Assembly (NCBI RefSeq): GCF_001262015.1
Contig: NZ_CP012074.1
Span: 454,501-518,500, forward strand
Reading direction: 5' to 3'
From: Prevotella fusca JCM 17724
GTDB lineage: Bacteria; Bacteroidota; Bacteroidia; Bacteroidales; Bacteroidaceae
DNA: 64,000 nucleotides
Below are positions 1 to 8,714 of the stretch, in pieces. How positions within the stretch are numbered: position 1 is the first letter of the stretch; every line of letters starts with the position of its first letter. A program made the position numbers and the translations under genes. Below the pieces are notes generated by a model that was given only the letters and a program-made list of their open reading frames with translations, searched no databases and had not been told where the DNA came from.

Positions 1-85
1 ATACCTTACTTCCTACTTGCCTACTTATATCCTCGTCTTGTAGTAGGATAGATTTAACTACCCTTCCTAATTCTAAACTCTCCAT
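1..85 (-). CDS. Phage tail-completion protein, DUF3168-like (partial, cut by window edge)
   Basis: An ATG at 83-85 overlaps the stop of the upstream HK97 gp10-like gene (TAATG) and opens a frame that stays open for 28 codons to the left edge. The visible N-terminus starts MESLELGRVVKSILL and continues through QDEDISRQVGSKV. Its length, its helical start and its place directly after gp10 fit the DUF3168/gp11-like tail-completion family, which normally follows gp10 in HK97-type morphogenesis clusters. The family call rests mainly on gene order because only the first quarter is visible. Confidence 0.6.
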   Translation of the reverse strand, partial: MESLELGRVVKSILLQDEDISRQVGSKV

Positions 86-537
86 TACTTCTTATTCCAT
101 ATCTTATCAATAGACTCAGAAAATAACCTACCCATAGAGTCCTCAACTTCTGACATCTTAGCCTGTACAGTGGGTTGGAAAAAACTATGTCGCTTATGAA
201 CACCCCTACTAGCACCTGCCTTTGTACGTCTCAGCTGTGTACCAAGTTCCCAAAATTTTAAGCGAAAATCAGCCATGATATGCACCTTAGCCGTCTCACT
301 ATCTTTACTTGGCTTACTGTACTTGATACCAGACTCTAGCGTTTTACCGTTCCACCAGTTAGGACGATTATAGCCCTTGGTTACTGTTCTGAGACTCTGT
401 TTAGCTGCCTTAACTAGTATATCACTACCTTTTTTCAGTGCCATATTCTTAGCCTTAGTCTGTTCACGTCCTGTTAGTTCTGTGAATTTCTTAACCAGCT
501 CTTCCGCCCCTGTTAGTTCTAAGTTGTCGTTATTCAT
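85..537 (-). CDS. HK97 gp10-like head-tail joining protein
   Basis: This 150-aa protein has the organisation of the HK97 gp10 (tail-component / minor tail) family. A helical N-terminus (GAEELVKKFTEL) leads to a GSDILVKAAKQSLR helix and then a beta region around residues 85-115 containing the WELGT segment that is typical of the family. It probably sits at the head-tail interface. It overlaps the upstream head-tail adaptor gene by 8 bp and the downstream DUF3168-like gene by one base, so it belongs to one translationally coupled morphogenesis cluster. The family assignment is by pattern and synteny. Confidence 0.75.
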   Translation of the reverse strand: MNNDNLELTGAEELVKKFTELTGREQTKAKNMALKKGSDILVKAAKQSLRTVTKGYNRPNWWNGKTLESGIKYSKPSKDSETAKVHIMADFRLKFWELGTQLRRTKAGASRGVHKRHSFFQPTVQAKMSEVEDSMGRLFSESIDKIWNKK

Positions 538-850
538 TGATTAGCTCTGTTTCTATTACCTTCTTTTGTTGGGCTGGTACTGGAATGACACTTAAGACCC
601 TGTACTTCTTATCCTTGTACATTATATAGTCTGTGTGTTCCTGTATTTTAACGTACTGCCAAACTTCAAAAGTAACTTGATAGGTATAGACTAGTTCATC
701 ACATACTACCTCTCTAGCCCCTGTCTTATAACCTACATTTGCTCTAGTAGTTGTTAATAGGCGGTGGTGATTAGTAGTACCTCCGAAATCGTCTTGTATT
801 ATTTCAGTCCGATAAATTGCTATGGTGTCTCTTAGTAGTCCTGTTCTCAT
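530..850 (-). CDS. Phage head closure / head-tail adaptor protein
   Basis: A 106-aa protein that begins MRTGLLRDTIAIYR and contains a conserved-looking FGG turn and a C-terminal beta strand pattern (KKYRVLSVIPV). This matches the head-tail adaptor (SPP1 gp16 / HK97 gp9-like) family, small beta-barrel proteins that close the connector after DNA packaging. It lies between the gp6-like connector and gp10-like genes, overlapping both by a few bases, which is the usual order in HK97-like phages. No unusual features were seen. Confidence 0.75.
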   Translation of the reverse strand: MRTGLLRDTIAIYRTEIIQDDFGGTTNHHRLLTTTRANVGYKTGAREVVCDELVYTYQVTFEVWQYVKIQEHTDYIMYKDKKYRVLSVIPVPAQQKKVIETELINE

Positions 851-1188
851 TGCTGTACCTTTTCCTTTCCGCCTGTAAATTTCTTACTGTAATTCTTGTA
901 TAAGTCTAGTAAGTAGGTTAGACTATAGGGTAGCTCTGTGTGACTACTAAAAGCTATAGATTCACGGTTAGCGTATAAGTTTGCTGTTAGAATTAATATA
1001 GATTGAACTAGGGGAGGCGGTAATGTAGTCCTCCCACTAGCTATTAAGATATTTTCTAACTTATCGTCTATATGTCGTTCTACTGCTAATTCCGCTGCTT
1101 GTTCTAGGTCACATAAGTACTCATCGTCTTCATGAAAACTTGAATCTATGTTAAGATGTTTTTTTAGTTGCTGTAAGTTTACGTACAT
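847..1188 (-). CDS. Head-tail connector protein, HK97 gp6-like
   Basis: A 113-aa mostly helical protein starting MYVNLQQLKKHLNID. A central acidic helix (DEDEYLCDLEQAAELAVERHI region) and a second helix (PLVQSILILTANLYANRE) form the typical fold of gp6-like connector proteins, sometimes annotated as phage gp6-like or DNA-packaging protein. It would form a ring beneath the portal. It sits 20 bp downstream of the capsid gene and overlaps the adaptor gene by 4 bp. The assignment rests on length, helical pattern and position. Confidence 0.75.
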   Translation of the reverse strand: MYVNLQQLKKHLNIDSSFHEDDEYLCDLEQAAELAVERHIDDKLENILIASGRTTLPPPLVQSILILTANLYANRESIAFSSHTELPYSLTYLLDLYKNYSKKFTGGKEKVQQ

Positions 1189-1208
1189 ATAGAAACTTAG
1201 TTAACTAA

Positions 1209-2999
1209 TTAGACTGCGAATGTACCAAACTGGAAAGCCTCCGGTCTGATAAGTGCTGCATCAAAGTAAGCATTAACTACTAAGCGAATCATACCATTAA
1301 CCGCCTGAGTGTAGTTATCAACGACAATATCCAGACCGCCCCAACTTCCAATAGCTAGGTTACTGAAATCACCTACTACAAAAGTCTTAGCCTCTACGTT
1401 TGATGTTGAGAAAACAGGTGTACCGTCAAGCGTACCATCCATATAAGCAAGTTGTGCAGTACCCTTAGAACCCTTCATCATGTTACGGAAACTAGCACGT
1501 GCAGAAGGACTAGCAATATAAGAAATACCACCTAGTACATTAGCCTCTTCTACCTTTGCCTCAAGACCTACCAAGCCCTCAAAATCAGTAACCTTAGTAG
1601 GAGTCTTACCGTTGAAGATACCTGCTGGCTGATTTGCTGTTTTCCCAGCCTTACCTAAGATTGTAGACTCTAGCTTAGAATTAATTGCATTAATTAAGTC
1701 CTGCCTAATTGCATTCTCTACACCTACTGAATCCTGCGCAAGTAACATCTTAGAAATATCAACATAAGCCGTCAAACGCTTTGGAGTGAGAGTTACATTA
1801 TTAAACAGTACATTGCCGTCTGTAGCTGCTGCTGTCTCACCTGCCCAGTTCACATTAGAGCCTGTCATTACTGGAATCTGTGCGCTATTAGTCAAGCCAG
1901 TATAGAACTTTGCACCTGCCTGTACTAGAACATTCTTTGCACGGAGAGGCTCGATAATATCGTATAAGTCTGTTGCTACTACATCTGCACCCTCTGAGGC
2001 AACTGTTACGGCTGCACGTGTTTCCATGGTTGGGATATAAATCTGACCTACAGTATTAAGACCTGCTGCCCTCATTTCCTTCATACCCTCATTACAAACT
2101 GCTGCCGTTACATTATCGAGCTGTCTGTTTTCTGCTACGTTACGGATTGCTCTAAGTAAACTAAATCTCTGTTCTTTCATCGTATTAATATTAATATGTT
2201 TGTGTGTTCGTGCTGAGCGTGTTTCTTCTTTATCTTCCTTATCTTCACCCTCAACATCGTTATCCTTGTCCTTATCCTCGTCTACTACTTCCTCATCAGA
2301 CTTCTCTACAGTCTCTTCCTGTACTTCTTTATCTTCCTCGTCCTCTGTGTCAGTGTTTTTCTTTTCTACTTCTTCCTGTGTTGGTACTTCTTCCTGTACC
2401 TCCTCATCAGTCTTCTCTACAGTCTCTTCCTGTAATTCTTTCTTTTTTTCGTCCTGCATTTCTCTTAGTTGGTTAAGTTTATCTAGTGTCCTCTGACTAA
2501 CTGAGGTACTACTATAAGCTGGATTCCAAACAGGGGAGACATCATGTAACTCATCAATCTTAAGTATCTCCCTGTATTGCCGTCCGTCTGTTCCTGTCGT
2601 CCATACCTCGCTACCTTCATCTGTGCTAACTGTAAAAGCGAAACTGCTACTATCAATGTCACCACGTCTAAGGTATTCTAGTAATTCATTCCCCAGATCC
2701 GTATTAGGTGCTGTGAAGGTATATTTAAGTCCTCGTTCGTCTAGCTGTAATTGTAGGCTACCTGTACCATTCTTAGACCTTGCTAGTACCTTGTCTTGGT
2801 CGTGGTTAAATAGGCAAAATACATCAGACCTCATTAGTACTTCCTCAGTGATTGCAGCAGGGTTAATAGTCTCATAAAATCCTAGGTCTTCACTTTGGCT
2901 GTTAAAAACTACTGCATAACCTTCTACTGTTCTACTGTCTTGACTTACTACTGGGGTACTTTTGGTTGCACGTACTTCTATGTTGTTATCCTTCCTCAT
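1209..2999 (-). CDS. Fused prohead protease - HK97-type major capsid protein
   Basis: One 596-aa reading frame holds two proteins that most HK97-like phages encode separately. Residues about 1-175 are an S78-type prohead protease, with a candidate catalytic His66 in LFNHDQ and a serine cluster at 117-119 in GDIDSSSFAF. Residues about 185-262 are an extremely acidic low-complexity linker with a duplicated 14-residue block (QEETVEK[T/S]DEEV). From about residue 274 (MKEQRFSLLRA) the sequence is an HK97 major capsid protein. The linker may act as an internal scaffold (delta-domain) and be cleaved by the protease. An internal start at Met274 could also produce free capsid protein. The frame overlaps the portal gene by 14 bp. 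Confidence 0.88.
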   Translation of the reverse strand: MRKDNNIEVRATKSTPVVSQDSRTVEGYAVVFNSQSEDLGFYETINPAAITEEVLMRSDVFCLFNHDQDKVLARSKNGTGSLQLQLDERGLKYTFTAPNTDLGNELLEYLRRGDIDSSSFAFTVSTDEGSEVWTTGTDGRQYREILKIDELHDVSPVWNPAYSSTSVSQRTLDKLNQLREMQDEKKKELQEETVEKTDEEVQEEVPTQEEVEKKNTDTEDEEDKEVQEETVEKSDEEVVDEDKDKDNDVEGEDKEDKEETRSARTHKHININTMKEQRFSLLRAIRNVAENRQLDNVTAAVCNEGMKEMRAAGLNTVGQIYIPTMETRAAVTVASEGADVVATDLYDIIEPLRAKNVLVQAGAKFYTGLTNSAQIPVMTGSNVNWAGETAAATDGNVLFNNVTLTPKRLTAYVDISKMLLAQDSVGVENAIRQDLINAINSKLESTILGKAGKTANQPAGIFNGKTPTKVTDFEGLVGLEAKVEEANVLGGISYIASPSARASFRNMMKGSKGTAQLAYMDGTLDGTPVFSTSNVEAKTFVVGDFSNLAIGSWGGLDIVVDNYTQAVNGMIRLVVNAYFDAALIRPEAFQFGTFAV

Positions 3000-4170
3000 C
3001 TGTACTACTTGTTAGGTTTGTCTTACTTACATCATTATAGGCTAGGTTGTGACTGTCTCCATTTTCAACTGGGTTATATCCTAACTGTTTTCTAACTTCA
3101 TTGATACTTAGGACACCCATACTAAGAAGACTGTTATAGTACCCTGCTAGTTCTGCCTTGTTCGTTCTCAGTATTGCAGTTTCATCTAAGCCTATTTCTA
3201 ATCCTGTACCGCCTGTTAGTTTCCTGTTTAGTTCCTCCTCTATCATCACAATATAGGGGTTAAGCGTGTAAGTAAGGTATTGTAAGTTAGATTCACCAAC
3301 ACTACTATAACTACTCTTGCTTAAGTCGCCTAGTAGTACAGGGCTGATATTAAAAAATCGTGCTATATCAACTACACTAAAATTTCTAGACTCTAACATC
3401 TGAGCATCTGAGCCGTTAATACTGATTGGCTGATAATCCATATTTACAGGCAGCACCACTACACCGCCTCCTTGATTACCTTGCCCAAATGTAGACCGCC
3501 AATTAGTAGATATTGCCTGCTTTTGTTCCTCACTTAGATTACTGTGCACCTTGATTATACCGTTCAAGTTACAACCATTGCTAAAAAAATTCTCTGCTAC
3601 CTGCTCTGTTTGCTGTGCTATATTGAGACTTCTAGCTGCATGACTCAGAACACTAATACCCTGTACACCGTCAACACTGTACCTAAGAAAATGTAGAATC
3701 TCACTAGGTTGTATCTGTCTAGCACCAATGTACGAACATGTATAGTATAGGGTGTTATCTTCCTTTCTATAATTACACTGTACATCATCAGCTGGTAAGT
3801 ATCTAAGTCCTACTACATCCTTACCCTTTTTCTCAATTAGTACATAAGCGTTACCCTTTAATAAGACTGACTGTACTATATTCTTAAGTAGTGTATAGCG
3901 TGTCATCCTATTGTTAGTAAAAATGTCATAAAGTGGGTGTTTGTCTAGTAAGTCTGTCCCCTTTGTATTCTTTGCCTTGACTTGAATAGGTAGGGTAGCA
4001 ATTGAATCACTAATAAGGTTAACTGCACAATAGACCGCACTAAGACTCATAGCACTGCCAGACTGATAACCAAAGCCCCATCCTAGACTTTCTGATAAGT
4101 TAGGGTTATAAAAGGGTTGACCTCGTTTTTCTGGCTTGTCCCTACTTATATTTATACCTAGTATTTTCAT
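2986..4170 (-). CDS. Phage portal protein (HK97 family)
   Basis: A 394-aa HK97-family portal protein that forms the dodecameric DNA channel at the capsid vertex. Characteristic segments are the N-terminal SAVYCAVNLISDSIATLPI helix, the GNAYVLIEKKG strand, and the C-terminal ARFFNISPVLLGDLSKSSYS segment with the following NLQYLTYTLNPYI helix. Length is normal for the family. It lies 5 bp after the large terminase gene and overlaps the protease-capsid gene, giving the standard packaging order of terminase, portal, protease and capsid. Confidence 0.93.
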   Translation of the reverse strand: MKILGINISRDKPEKRGQPFYNPNLSESLGWGFGYQSGSAMSLSAVYCAVNLISDSIATLPIQVKAKNTKGTDLLDKHPLYDIFTNNRMTRYTLLKNIVQSVLLKGNAYVLIEKKGKDVVGLRYLPADDVQCNYRKEDNTLYYTCSYIGARQIQPSEILHFLRYSVDGVQGISVLSHAARSLNIAQQTEQVAENFFSNGCNLNGIIKVHSNLSEEQKQAISTNWRSTFGQGNQGGGVVVLPVNMDYQPISINGSDAQMLESRNFSVVDIARFFNISPVLLGDLSKSSYSSVGESNLQYLTYTLNPYIVMIEEELNRKLTGGTGLEIGLDETAILRTNKAELAGYYNSLLSMGVLSINEVRKQLGYNPVENGDSHNLAYNDVSKTNLTSSTDEEG

Positions 4171-4175
4171 AGTAG

Positions 4176-5825
4176 TTAAAAATTAAATCCTGTTATTTCG
4201 TTATTATATCGTGGCTGTTCTAAATATTTACCTAGTGCATTTAATGTAGAGTGTACACCGTCTATCTTACGTTCGCTGTTATTATTCTGCTTAACAGGTT
4301 TGATATTACCGTTACTGTCTTCCATGATTTCACAATTACCAAACATCCAACCTGTTATTAAGTTTTTATCTAGCTTGAGTGTGCCATTACGTGCTATCAT
4401 TTCCAAGTGCCTAGTAGGTCTATTCATGCTGCCTGTAGTTTGGCTGTATGGTTGGCAGTTAAATCCTAGTTCTGTTAGCTTAATAATTGCCATTGTACTC
4501 TGCCACTGGTCATAACTGATACACTCAATAGGTAAAGTCTTGTTTATAGCCTGTATGTCTTCAATTATCCTGTTATAATCTACTACATTGCCTTCTGTGA
4601 TATTTAGATAACCTAGTCCTTGCCAAAATTTATACTTATCCCTGTTGCTACTCTCACTTAGGGCAGACTGTGGCAAGTAGTACCAAGACTTAGAGTAGAT
4701 TGTATTGTCGGTTGGTATTACTAAGGTCATTGCAGTAATATCACTAGTCGAAGATAAATCTAACCCTAAGTAGCCTGTACACCCTTGAAATTTTGGGTCT
4801 TGTAGGTCTATATGTGTCATTGAGTCCTGTATATATCTACTAGGAATCCACTCACCCCTTTCATTACTACACCAAATATTCATTAACTTAGTCTTATAGT
4901 TAGTGAGTAATAAAGGGCTATTCTTTGCTTTCCTTAGTTCAGATTGTAAGTAAGATTCTGTAACAGTTAAGCCTAGGTTTGGTTGACACTTTACCCAGTT
5001 TTTAGGGTCTTCTATGTCGTCTTCCTTGTCTAGTGTATAGATAGCTGAAAATATACTATCATCTTCTGCCTTACCTTCTAAGATACTTATAAATGTACTT
5101 CTTAAGGTGTAGCATGGATTAGACATATCAAAGCCTGCTGTAGTAATATATAACTGTAGGGGCTGAGTTCTCATACCTGTACTACTAGTTAAGACATTTG
5201 CAGTATTATTAGATTTGGCTGCGTGGTACTCATCTAGACAAAAAGCAGAACAGTTTAGACCGTCCAATTTATCAGCCTCACTACTCACGCACTTCATAGT
5301 AGACTTAGTAAGGGGAAACTTAATAGAATCCCTGTAATAGTTAAAGTACTTACCCTTCTTGTCTATACTACTGATAAAATTCTTAGACATCGTGAAAGCT
5401 AGCTGTGCCTGTGAGTAACTATTGGCTGCAAAAATTACTTGTGCTTCGCTTTCTCCATCTGCTATTAGGTGATATAACATAAGACCAGCTGCTAGTGTAG
5501 ACTTTCCACATTTTCGGGCAACTTCTATATAGACTTCCCTAACTACCCTAGTATTATCTGAACACCACTTAAAGCCGTATATACTTGCTACTACCCATTT
5601 CTGCCATTCCTGCAATACTAAGGGCTTACCTGCAAATTTACCTGTAGACTGTGGTAGCTTTTGTAAGAAATTAACTACCTTATCAACTGCCTTAGAATCA
5701 AAGTACCTATCTTCTTTGTCAAACCAGCTTAGGTATCTAGAACAAGCAAGACGAACATACTCACACGCTACTACCTTACCGCCTAAGACATCCCTAGCAT
5801 AAGATTTGTACTTCTCATCTATCAT
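4176..5825 (-). CDS. Terminase large subunit (TerL)
   Basis: A 549-aa terminase large subunit, the ATP-driven DNA packaging motor and headful or cos nuclease. The ATPase domain shows a Walker A-like ARKCGKST (residues 103-110) and a Walker B with catalytic acidic pair in FCLDEYH (195-201). The nuclease domain begins around residue 350 with the metal-binding LGLDLSSTSD (Asp356, Asp362). The family is the phage terminase large subunit type typical of HK97-like phages with P27 small subunits. It is separated from its small subunit by two genes, which is unusual. Confidence 0.95.
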   Translation of the reverse strand: MIDEKYKSYARDVLGGKVVACEYVRLACSRYLSWFDKEDRYFDSKAVDKVVNFLQKLPQSTGKFAGKPLVLQEWQKWVVASIYGFKWCSDNTRVVREVYIEVARKCGKSTLAAGLMLYHLIADGESEAQVIFAANSYSQAQLAFTMSKNFISSIDKKGKYFNYYRDSIKFPLTKSTMKCVSSEADKLDGLNCSAFCLDEYHAAKSNNTANVLTSSTGMRTQPLQLYITTAGFDMSNPCYTLRSTFISILEGKAEDDSIFSAIYTLDKEDDIEDPKNWVKCQPNLGLTVTESYLQSELRKAKNSPLLLTNYKTKLMNIWCSNERGEWIPSRYIQDSMTHIDLQDPKFQGCTGYLGLDLSSTSDITAMTLVIPTDNTIYSKSWYYLPQSALSESSNRDKYKFWQGLGYLNITEGNVVDYNRIIEDIQAINKTLPIECISYDQWQSTMAIIKLTELGFNCQPYSQTTGSMNRPTRHLEMIARNGTLKLDKNLITGWMFGNCEIMEDSNGNIKPVKQNNNSERKIDGVHSTLNALGKYLEQPRYNNEITGFNF

Positions 5826-5829
5826 TGTG

Positions 5830-6384
5830 TTATCCTAGTATTAAAGGTTCTGGGTAGCCTGTCTTGTAATTATAGGCTAGTACTTCCTCCCTATTAGTAA
5901 GTCTTTTAACGGCTTCTATATGAGTTTCTGTAGTATTTAAGCAGTCTGTAGCGTAAATTTCTATAAGACCTAACAATTTTTTCCACTGTGCTAAAGGATA
6001 GGTAAATGTGTGACCGTGATAAATCTTGGTCATCGTCTCCTTGCCTAACTGTTCATGTGCTAAGAGTGCTGCATATAAAATACACCTTTCCTGTTTATCT
6101 AGCCACATCTTTAGACTACCAACCTTGAAACTATTAATCTCATCTGAACTGTCATAATATCGTATGTCATAAATCTTCTGTTCTATTGCAGTCTGTAGTA
6201 GTTCTTCTGGGGTTGGCTCTCTATGTTCCTCTACTATATCTTCTTGTTGGTCAGTAGTTGGGTTTTCTTCTATTACTTGCCATCCTGCTTGTACTAGTTC
6301 TTCCTCAGTTGGGTTAATTACTGTCTTACCGTCTATTTCCAAGTAACCGTTAAATAGGTGTCCTTCTTTTATATATCTTTTCAT
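5830..6384 (-). CDS. Phage protein, DUF4376-like
   Basis: A 184-aa protein with an N-terminal beta region (GHLFNGYLEIDGKTVINPTE), an acidic linker around residues 45-60, and a C-terminal helical domain beginning near IEQKIYDIRYYDSSDEINSF. The C-terminal half, with KMWLDKQERC and LAQWKKLLGLIEIYATDCLN, resembles the DUF4376 domain that often follows fibre or baseplate genes in phages of Bacteroidota and Proteobacteria. It starts 3 bp after the fibre-like gene stop, so both are probably translated together and may form one virion appendage. The exact function is unknown. Confidence 0.6.
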   Translation of the reverse strand: MKRYIKEGHLFNGYLEIDGKTVINPTEEELVQAGWQVIEENPTTDQQEDIVEEHREPTPEELLQTAIEQKIYDIRYYDSSDEINSFKVGSLKMWLDKQERCILYAALLAHEQLGKETMTKIYHGHTFTYPLAQWKKLLGLIEIYATDCLNTTETHIEAVKRLTNREEVLAYNYKTGYPEPLILG

Positions 6385-6387
6385 ACC

Positions 6388-7251
6388 TTATAATGATTGA
6401 CTACCAAACTCTAATACCGTACCAATGATAGTAACAGTGTAGATATGATTTGGTAAGATTATAAATGTACGTGGTAGTTTGATGTTAGAAGGTAGACTTA
6501 TTCTAGGTGCTGTTCTTCCAGTCTTAAATCTAAATCCGTACTCATCTAGGAAAGGGCTGTTAGGGTCTGGCTGTAAGGTGATATTTAGACTTTCTACCTC
6601 TTCCCACTCATGAAACTCACCGCTCCTAATTGTTACTGTAGTCTCTGTTGGTTGGTGTCTTACTTCCTTACTTCTACCATCTACACCATTTCTACCATCT
6701 ACACCATTTTTACCGTCTACACCTTTTACATATAGTCTGGTCTTCTTATACGTCTTCTTTGCCCTGTCATAGTTATATACATAGTAGTCACATCCTACAT
6801 AAGGGCATTTTTGGGTTAAGTCATCCTGTACCCTAGATAAACCTTCTGTTAATTTCTGGTCTACTTGTGATAATTTTTCATCTGCCTTAGTACTGACTTT
6901 CTCAATACCTGCATTAATCTTATCATCCAACCTACTACTTACATCACGCTCTATCTTCTCACCTACATTACCTAAGACCTCATCATCATCTACTACTAAG
7001 TCACTGTCAATATAATAATCTGTGGTTCTAGTATAGTCTGTTCCTGTGGTGGGATTGTTTAGCTTATACTGCAATACGCCACGTCCCATGTTTTTAAGGT
7101 CATTCCACACTAAGATTACCTCATTATTCTCATTCAGACCGTTATAAGTAGTTCCAAATGTAGGGTTGACGGTAAAGAAAGTGATAGCACCGTCTTGTTC
7201 ATAATCTGGTATAGTTAATTTTATACTACTACCCTTATATATGTGTTTCAT
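6388..7251 (-). CDS. Putative virion fibre/appendage protein with collagen-like repeat
   Basis: A 287-aa protein built like a trimeric phage fibre. The N-terminal 95 residues are a beta-rich module. Residues about 100-150 form a predicted coiled coil (EKVSTKADEKLSQVDQKL). Next comes a short tyrosine-rich segment with CPYVGCDYYVYNY and then Gly-X-Y triplets (GVDGKNGVDGRNGVDGR) before a C-terminal beta domain. Collagen-like triplets and coiled coils are common in phage fibre shafts, and the N-terminal module may be the virion anchor. It lies between the two terminase genes, an unusual place for a fibre. The receptor target is unknown. Confidence 0.6.
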   Translation of the reverse strand: MKHIYKGSSIKLTIPDYEQDGAITFFTVNPTFGTTYNGLNENNEVILVWNDLKNMGRGVLQYKLNNPTTGTDYTRTTDYYIDSDLVVDDDEVLGNVGEKIERDVSSRLDDKINAGIEKVSTKADEKLSQVDQKLTEGLSRVQDDLTQKCPYVGCDYYVYNYDRAKKTYKKTRLYVKGVDGKNGVDGRNGVDGRSKEVRHQPTETTVTIRSGEFHEWEEVESLNITLQPDPNSPFLDEYGFRFKTGRTAPRISLPSNIKLPRTFIILPNHIYTVTIIGTVLEFGSQSL

Positions 7252-7644
7252 TTATTCACCTGTTAATTTCTTTATAAAATCTTCTGCCGTCTCTTCCTGT
7301 ACTTGTTCGGGTTTTGTCTCTATCTTACTGTTGCTAAGTGGTGATAGTCCCAGCTCCTTAGTACATTTGAGAATTTGGATTTGATAAGAGTTTTGAATCA
7401 TTAATAAGGAGTGTTTGTTCCAATTACCGTATCTGTCCTTAATAAGTAGTCCATCTTCTTTTATCTTATCCTTGCAACTATAAAACATTTCTAGAGACTC
7501 AGTAAGGAGATTTAGTGTGCCTTTCCATTCTGGCTTAACTTCCCCATACTCAGCAATCAGAAACTTATAGACGGTAAAGATATAATCCTGCACAGACTCC
7601 CTAATATCTGGATATAGTTGCTGTATCTTTTTCTTTGTTATCAT
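7252..7644 (-). CDS. Terminase small subunit, P27 family
   Basis: A 130-aa protein with the alpha-helical pattern of P27-family small terminases. An N-terminal helix (ESVQDYIFTVYKFLIAEYGE) is followed by LNLLTESLEMFYSCKDKIKEDG, then DRYGNWNKHSLLMIQNSYQIQILKCTKELGLSP, which corresponds to the family's conserved KNP...(L)GLTP-like end. It recognises packaging sites and loads DNA onto TerL. It overlaps the C5 methyltransferase gene by 4 bp and abuts the fibre gene. Confidence 0.82.
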   Translation of the reverse strand: MITKKKIQQLYPDIRESVQDYIFTVYKFLIAEYGEVKPEWKGTLNLLTESLEMFYSCKDKIKEDGLLIKDRYGNWNKHSLLMIQNSYQIQILKCTKELGLSPLSNSKIETKPEQVQEETAEDFIKKLTGE

Positions 7645-8714
7645 TGTTTTTCCTGTATTCTTTGGTCTAAGAATAAGTAGTATAAGACTGCATAGAACAT
7701 ATTAACAGAGTATGTATTACCAGCTTGTTTATATAGCTGCGTATCACTTACCCCTGCACTTCTTGCTAATTTAACATCCTCCTCTCTGAACCCCTGTAGT
7801 AAGAATGATTCAGTAGGTGTTATTTTTCTTAGGTCTGCTGTCTTATAATCTACACTACTATCCCTGTTCCCTGTTTGTATATAATCTAAGGTATAATAGT
7901 TTCCCATTGAAGCCCTCCTATCTGATTTACAAGTGAGAGTAGCTGCAATGTCTCTATCAAACTTAGGCACTGTTCTGTATGTTGTATTTTCACCTAGTAT
8001 ATAAGACCTGTAACTAGGAGATTTAGATAGGTTATACTTAGGGTCTACAGTTGGCTTTAGAATATCACGTACCTTAGTCTGTGTAGTAAGTGACCAATCC
8101 TTAGAGTAGTCCCTGTTAAATGTATTCTTAACTACCGTACTGTTAAATGTGAAACTTGGGAGACTCTTAGTAGTAGCAAAGATAATAAGCCTGTTTCTAT
8201 TTTGGGCTAACTTATAATCTGCTGCATTAAATAAGTCCCAGTATACAGTGTAACCTAGATTCTCTAACGAGGTCTTGATTGTCCTAAATGTGTTACCCTT
8301 GTCATGTGTAGTCAATCCCCTTACATTCTCTAATAATATATAAGGTATCGGTTTCCCTTGTTGTAGTTTAACCTCTAAGATGTGTAATATCTCATAAAAT
8401 AGCGTTCCCCTTGGGTCTAACATACCTGCTCTCTTCCCTGCACTACTAAAGGTCTGACATGGAAAACCACCACTAAGCAAATCTATATCTAAACTCCTTG
8501 TCTGTTCATCCTTTGTCTGATTCCATTCTATTAGGTCTCCCATGGATAAACTATACTTGTGGCTTGGATGGATTGCTCTGTAGGTCTTTATTGCGTGCTT
8601 GTCTATCTCACTGTAGGCTATGGTTGAAATACTAGTACCAAAATCCTTGTATAATAGTTCTGCAGCCCTACTAAGTCCTCCTATACCTGCAAATAGTTCT
8701 AAGTGGTTAATCAT
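7641..8714 (-). CDS. dcm: DNA (cytosine-5-)-methyltransferase
   Basis: A 357-aa C5-cytosine methyltransferase that transfers methyl from S-adenosylmethionine to cytosine in a specific DNA sequence. All main motifs are present: I LELFAGIGGLS (residues 5-15), IV GGFPCQTFSSAGKR with catalytic Cys86, VI LLENVRGL (127-134), VIII QNRNR (171-175), IX around ESFLLQGF, and X QAGNTYSVNMF near the C-terminus. No restriction endonuclease is adjacent, so it is best read as a phage-borne self-protection or anti-restriction enzyme. It overlaps the preceding adenine methyltransferase and following terminase gene by 4 bp each. The target sequence cannot be read from the protein. Confidence 0.93.
   Translation of the reverse strand: MINHLELFAGIGGLSRAAELLYKDFGTSISTIAYSEIDKHAIKTYRAIHPSHKYSLSMGDLIEWNQTKDEQTRSLDIDLLSGGFPCQTFSSAGKRAGMLDPRGTLFYEILHILEVKLQQGKPIPYILLENVRGLTTHDKGNTFRTIKTSLENLGYTVYWDLFNAADYKLAQNRNRLIIFATTKSLPSFTFNSTVVKNTFNRDYSKDWSLTTQTKVRDILKPTVDPKYNLSKSPSYRSYILGENTTYRTVPKFDRDIAATLTCKSDRRASMGNYYTLDYIQTGNRDSSVDYKTADLRKITPTESFLLQGFREEDVKLARSAGVSDTQLYKQAGNTYSVNMFYAVLYYLFLDQRIQEKQ

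Noticed and set aside
2200..2496. Plus-strand Ser-rich frame opposite the capsid gene
   Set aside because: It is the mirror of the acidic Glu/Asp linker in the protease-capsid gene and has no start context or homology.
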